From: Gammaproteobacteria bacterium Ga0077536
GTDB lineage: Bacteria; Pseudomonadota; Gammaproteobacteria; Ga0077536
Reading direction: 5' to 3'
NCBI GenBank assembly: GCA_001464935.1
Contig: LNEL01000013.1
Coordinates: forward strand, 1-36,909
Length of the DNA stretch: 36,909 nucleotides
The notes under the pieces were generated by a model, which was not told the DNA's origin, searched no databases, and saw nothing but the letters and a program-made list of their open reading frames with translations. Shown here in pieces: positions 35,375-36,909 of this stretch (its first letter is position 1; the number at the start of each line of letters is the position of its first letter). Both the position numbers and the translations under genes were made by a program.

Positions 35375-36778
35375 ATGAGTGAAGGTCTGGTCACCGTTTC
35401 CTACATCGCCTCGACGATTCTGTTCATCCTGAGTCTTGGCGGCCTGTCCAACCCCGAAACCTCGCGTCGCGGCAACTATTACGGCATCGCCGGCATGGCG
35501 ATCGCGGTGCTTGCCACCGTGCTCGGGCCGAAGGTGACGAGCGTGGTGCCCGTCATCATTGCGATGCTCATCGGCGGCAGCATCGGTCTCACGGCCGCGA
35601 AGCGCGTGCAGATGACGCAGATGCCGGAACTCGTGGCGCTGATGCACAGCCTCGTCGGCCTCGCCGCGGTGCTGATTGGCTTCGCGAGCTATCTCGACAG
35701 CTCGGTGCATTTCACCGGCGTCGAGAAGACCATTCACGAGGTGGAGATTTACATCGGCATCCTGATCGGCGCCGTCACCTTCTCCGGCTCGGTCATCGCG
35801 TTCGGCAAGCTGTCGGGCAAGATTTCCGGCAAGCCGCTGCTGCTGCCCGGCCGGCACATGATCAACCTGGTCGGCCTGCTCGCCGTGATCTGGTTCTGCA
35901 ACCTGTTCCTGAACGTCGAATCCGGCGGGGCGGGCATGCTGTTCCTGATCGTGATGACGGCCATCGCGCTGGCGTTCGGCGTGCACATGGTGATGGCGAT
36001 CGGCGGCGCCGACATGCCCGTCGTCGTGTCGATGCTGAACAGCTATTCGGGCTGGGCGGCGTCTGCCACGGGTTTCATGCTGAGCAATGACCTGCTGATC
36101 GTCACCGGCGCGCTCGTCGGTTCGTCAGGCGCGATTCTGTCCTACATCATGTGCCGGGCGATGAACCGCAACTTCTTCAGCGTGATTGCCGGCGGCTTCG
36201 GCACCAGCGGTGGCACGGTGGTCGCGACCGACGGCCAGCCGCAGGGCGAAGTGCAGCCGATCAGCGCCGAAGAAACCGCCGAGCTGATGCGCAATGCGTC
36301 GCGCATCATCATCGTGCCGGGCTACGGCATGGCGGTCGCTCAGGCCCAGCACACGGTGTTCGAAATCACCAAGACGCTGCGTGATCGCGGCATCGACGTG
36401 CACTTCGCGATTCATCCGGTCGCGGGGCGCATGCCGGGTCACATGAACGTGCTGCTGGCCGAAGCGAAAGTGCCGTACGACATCGTCGCCGAGATGGAGG
36501 AAATCAACGAAGATTTCCCGGAGACCGATCTGGCGATGGTGATCGGCGCGAACGACATCGTGAACCCGGCCGCGCAGGAAGATCCGAACAGCCCGATCGC
36601 CGGCATGCCGGTGCTCGAGGTGTGGAAGGCGAAGACCTCGATCGTGATGAAACGCTCGATGGCCAGCGGCTATGCGGGCGTCGACAATCCGCTGTTCTAC
36701 AAGGAGAACAACCGGATGCTGTTCGGCGATGCCAAGAAGATGCTCGACGAAGTACTCACCGCACTGCGTGCGGGCTGA
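35375..36778 (+). CDS. pntB: NAD(P) transhydrogenase subunit beta
   Basis: A 467-residue beta subunit, near the E. coli length. The first 260 residues hold about nine membrane helices (e.g. [57 protein letters not shown]). The C-terminal NADP domain carries [16 protein letters not shown] near 310-325, [41 protein letters not shown] and [22 protein letters not shown]. It is the site of NADP+ binding and of proton conduction together with PntA. Co-transcribed with pntA. Confidence 0.97.
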   Translation: MSEGLVTVSYIASTILFILSLGGLSNPETSRRGNYYGIAGMAIAVLATVLGPKVTSVVPVIIAMLIGGSIGLTAAKRVQMTQMPELVALMHSLVGLAAVLIGFASYLDSSVHFTGVEKTIHEVEIYIGILIGAVTFSGSVIAFGKLSGKISGKPLLLPGRHMINLVGLLAVIWFCNLFLNVESGGAGMLFLIVMTAIALAFGVHMVMAIGGADMPVVVSMLNSYSGWAASATGFMLSNDLLIVTGALVGSSGAILSYIMCRAMNRNFFSVIAGGFGTSGGTVVATDGQPQGEVQPISAEETAELMRNASRIIIVPGYGMAVAQAQHTVFEITKTLRDRGIDVHFAIHPVAGRMPGHMNVLLAEAKVPYDIVAEMEEINEDFPETDLAMVIGANDIVNPAAQEDPNSPIAGMPVLEVWKAKTSIVMKRSMASGYAGVDNPLFYKENNRMLFGDAKKMLDEVLTALRAG

Positions 36779-36793
36779 GCGGGAGAACCATGC

Positions 36794-36909
36794 ATGACTT
36801 TCATCGTCACCAGTGAGAGCTTCAAGGACGGCGACTACCTCGGCAAGCCGCACGTGCTGTCGGCGGCGTACGGCTTCGGGTGTGAAGGCGACAACCTGTC
36901 GCCGCAGCT
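36794..36909 (+). CDS. YbhB/YbcL-type PEBP-family protein, 5' part only
   Basis: The frame from ATG 36794 runs off the window after 38 complete codons: MTFIVTSESFKDGDYLGKPH continuing VLSAAYGFGCEGDNLSPQ. The SFKDG start and the FGCEGDNLSPQL segment match bacterial Raf-kinase-inhibitor-like (PEBP) proteins, small phosphate- or ligand-binding proteins of unclear function. GGGAG lies 8 bases before this ATG; an out-of-frame ATG at 36790 gives only 8 codons. It lies 15 bases after pntB and is probably read from the same transcript. Confidence 0.75.
   Translation, partial: MTFIVTSESFKDGDYLGKPHVLSAAYGFGCEGDNLSPQ

Overview
The window is visibly GC-rich, with G or C at most third codon positions, and reads as bacterial chromosome. 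The gene content (DbpA- and RhlE-type helicases, UPF0149 protein, GTP-type PckG, E. coli-like two-subunit PntAB, a VPxP-type C-terminal sorting signal, acyl-CoA enzymes) suggests a high-GC gammaproteobacterium, perhaps near Steroidobacterales or Nevskiales. That placement is inference; there is no rRNA or marker gene here. There is no phage, CRISPR array or intact insertion sequence.

Layout. 1-410: no convincing gene; one fragment of a dispersed repeat. 411-2953 (minus): 4-OT-type tautomerase, PPOX-fold protein, exported TPR protein. 3153-5309 (plus): small TTG-start lipoprotein-like gene, XpaC-like membrane protein, TelA-like protein. 5526-8209 (plus): tandem DEAD-box helicases, DbpA type and RhlE type. 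8281-9234: crotonase-fold protein lacking both usual catalytic glutamates. 9218-12094 (minus): RHH regulator, pckG, UPF0149 gene. A perfect palindrome lies in the divergent promoter region in front of 12246-13808, a spermidine-synthase-like gene and a GTP cyclohydrolase II homologue. 13869-15402: acetoacetate-decarboxylase-like gene divergent from a membrane-anchored unknown.

15427-22848 is a carbohydrate block: edd-eda-zwf in one minus-strand run, pgl divergent from it, and glgP downstream of zwf. Together these would release glucose-1-phosphate from glycogen and take glucose-6-phosphate through 6-phosphogluconate and KDPG to pyruvate and glyceraldehyde-3-phosphate (Entner-Doudoroff). Phosphoglucomutase is not in the window. 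pckG gives the gluconeogenic step and pntAB (33811-36778) links the NADPH and NADH pools.

22889-25233 holds a GMC oxidoreductase and then a repeat-rich hot spot: an intact tRNA-Arg(TCG), a second tRNA-Arg copy whose T-loop is split by a 76-bp string of hairpins, and a 152-bp nested palindromic element with 30-bp inverted ends. This is the most unusual structure in the window. 25234-29432: orphan small protein, two tandem hotdog thioesterases, and a divergent Rrf2 regulator whose promoter and operator abut its ATG (probably a leaderless mRNA), followed by an NDH-2-like flavoprotein and a VPxP-tailed exported protein. 29465-33389: acyl-CoA dehydrogenase and a GAF-PAS-GAF-GGDEF-EAL protein. 33811-36909: pntA, pntB and the start of a YbhB/PEBP-family gene cut by the window end.
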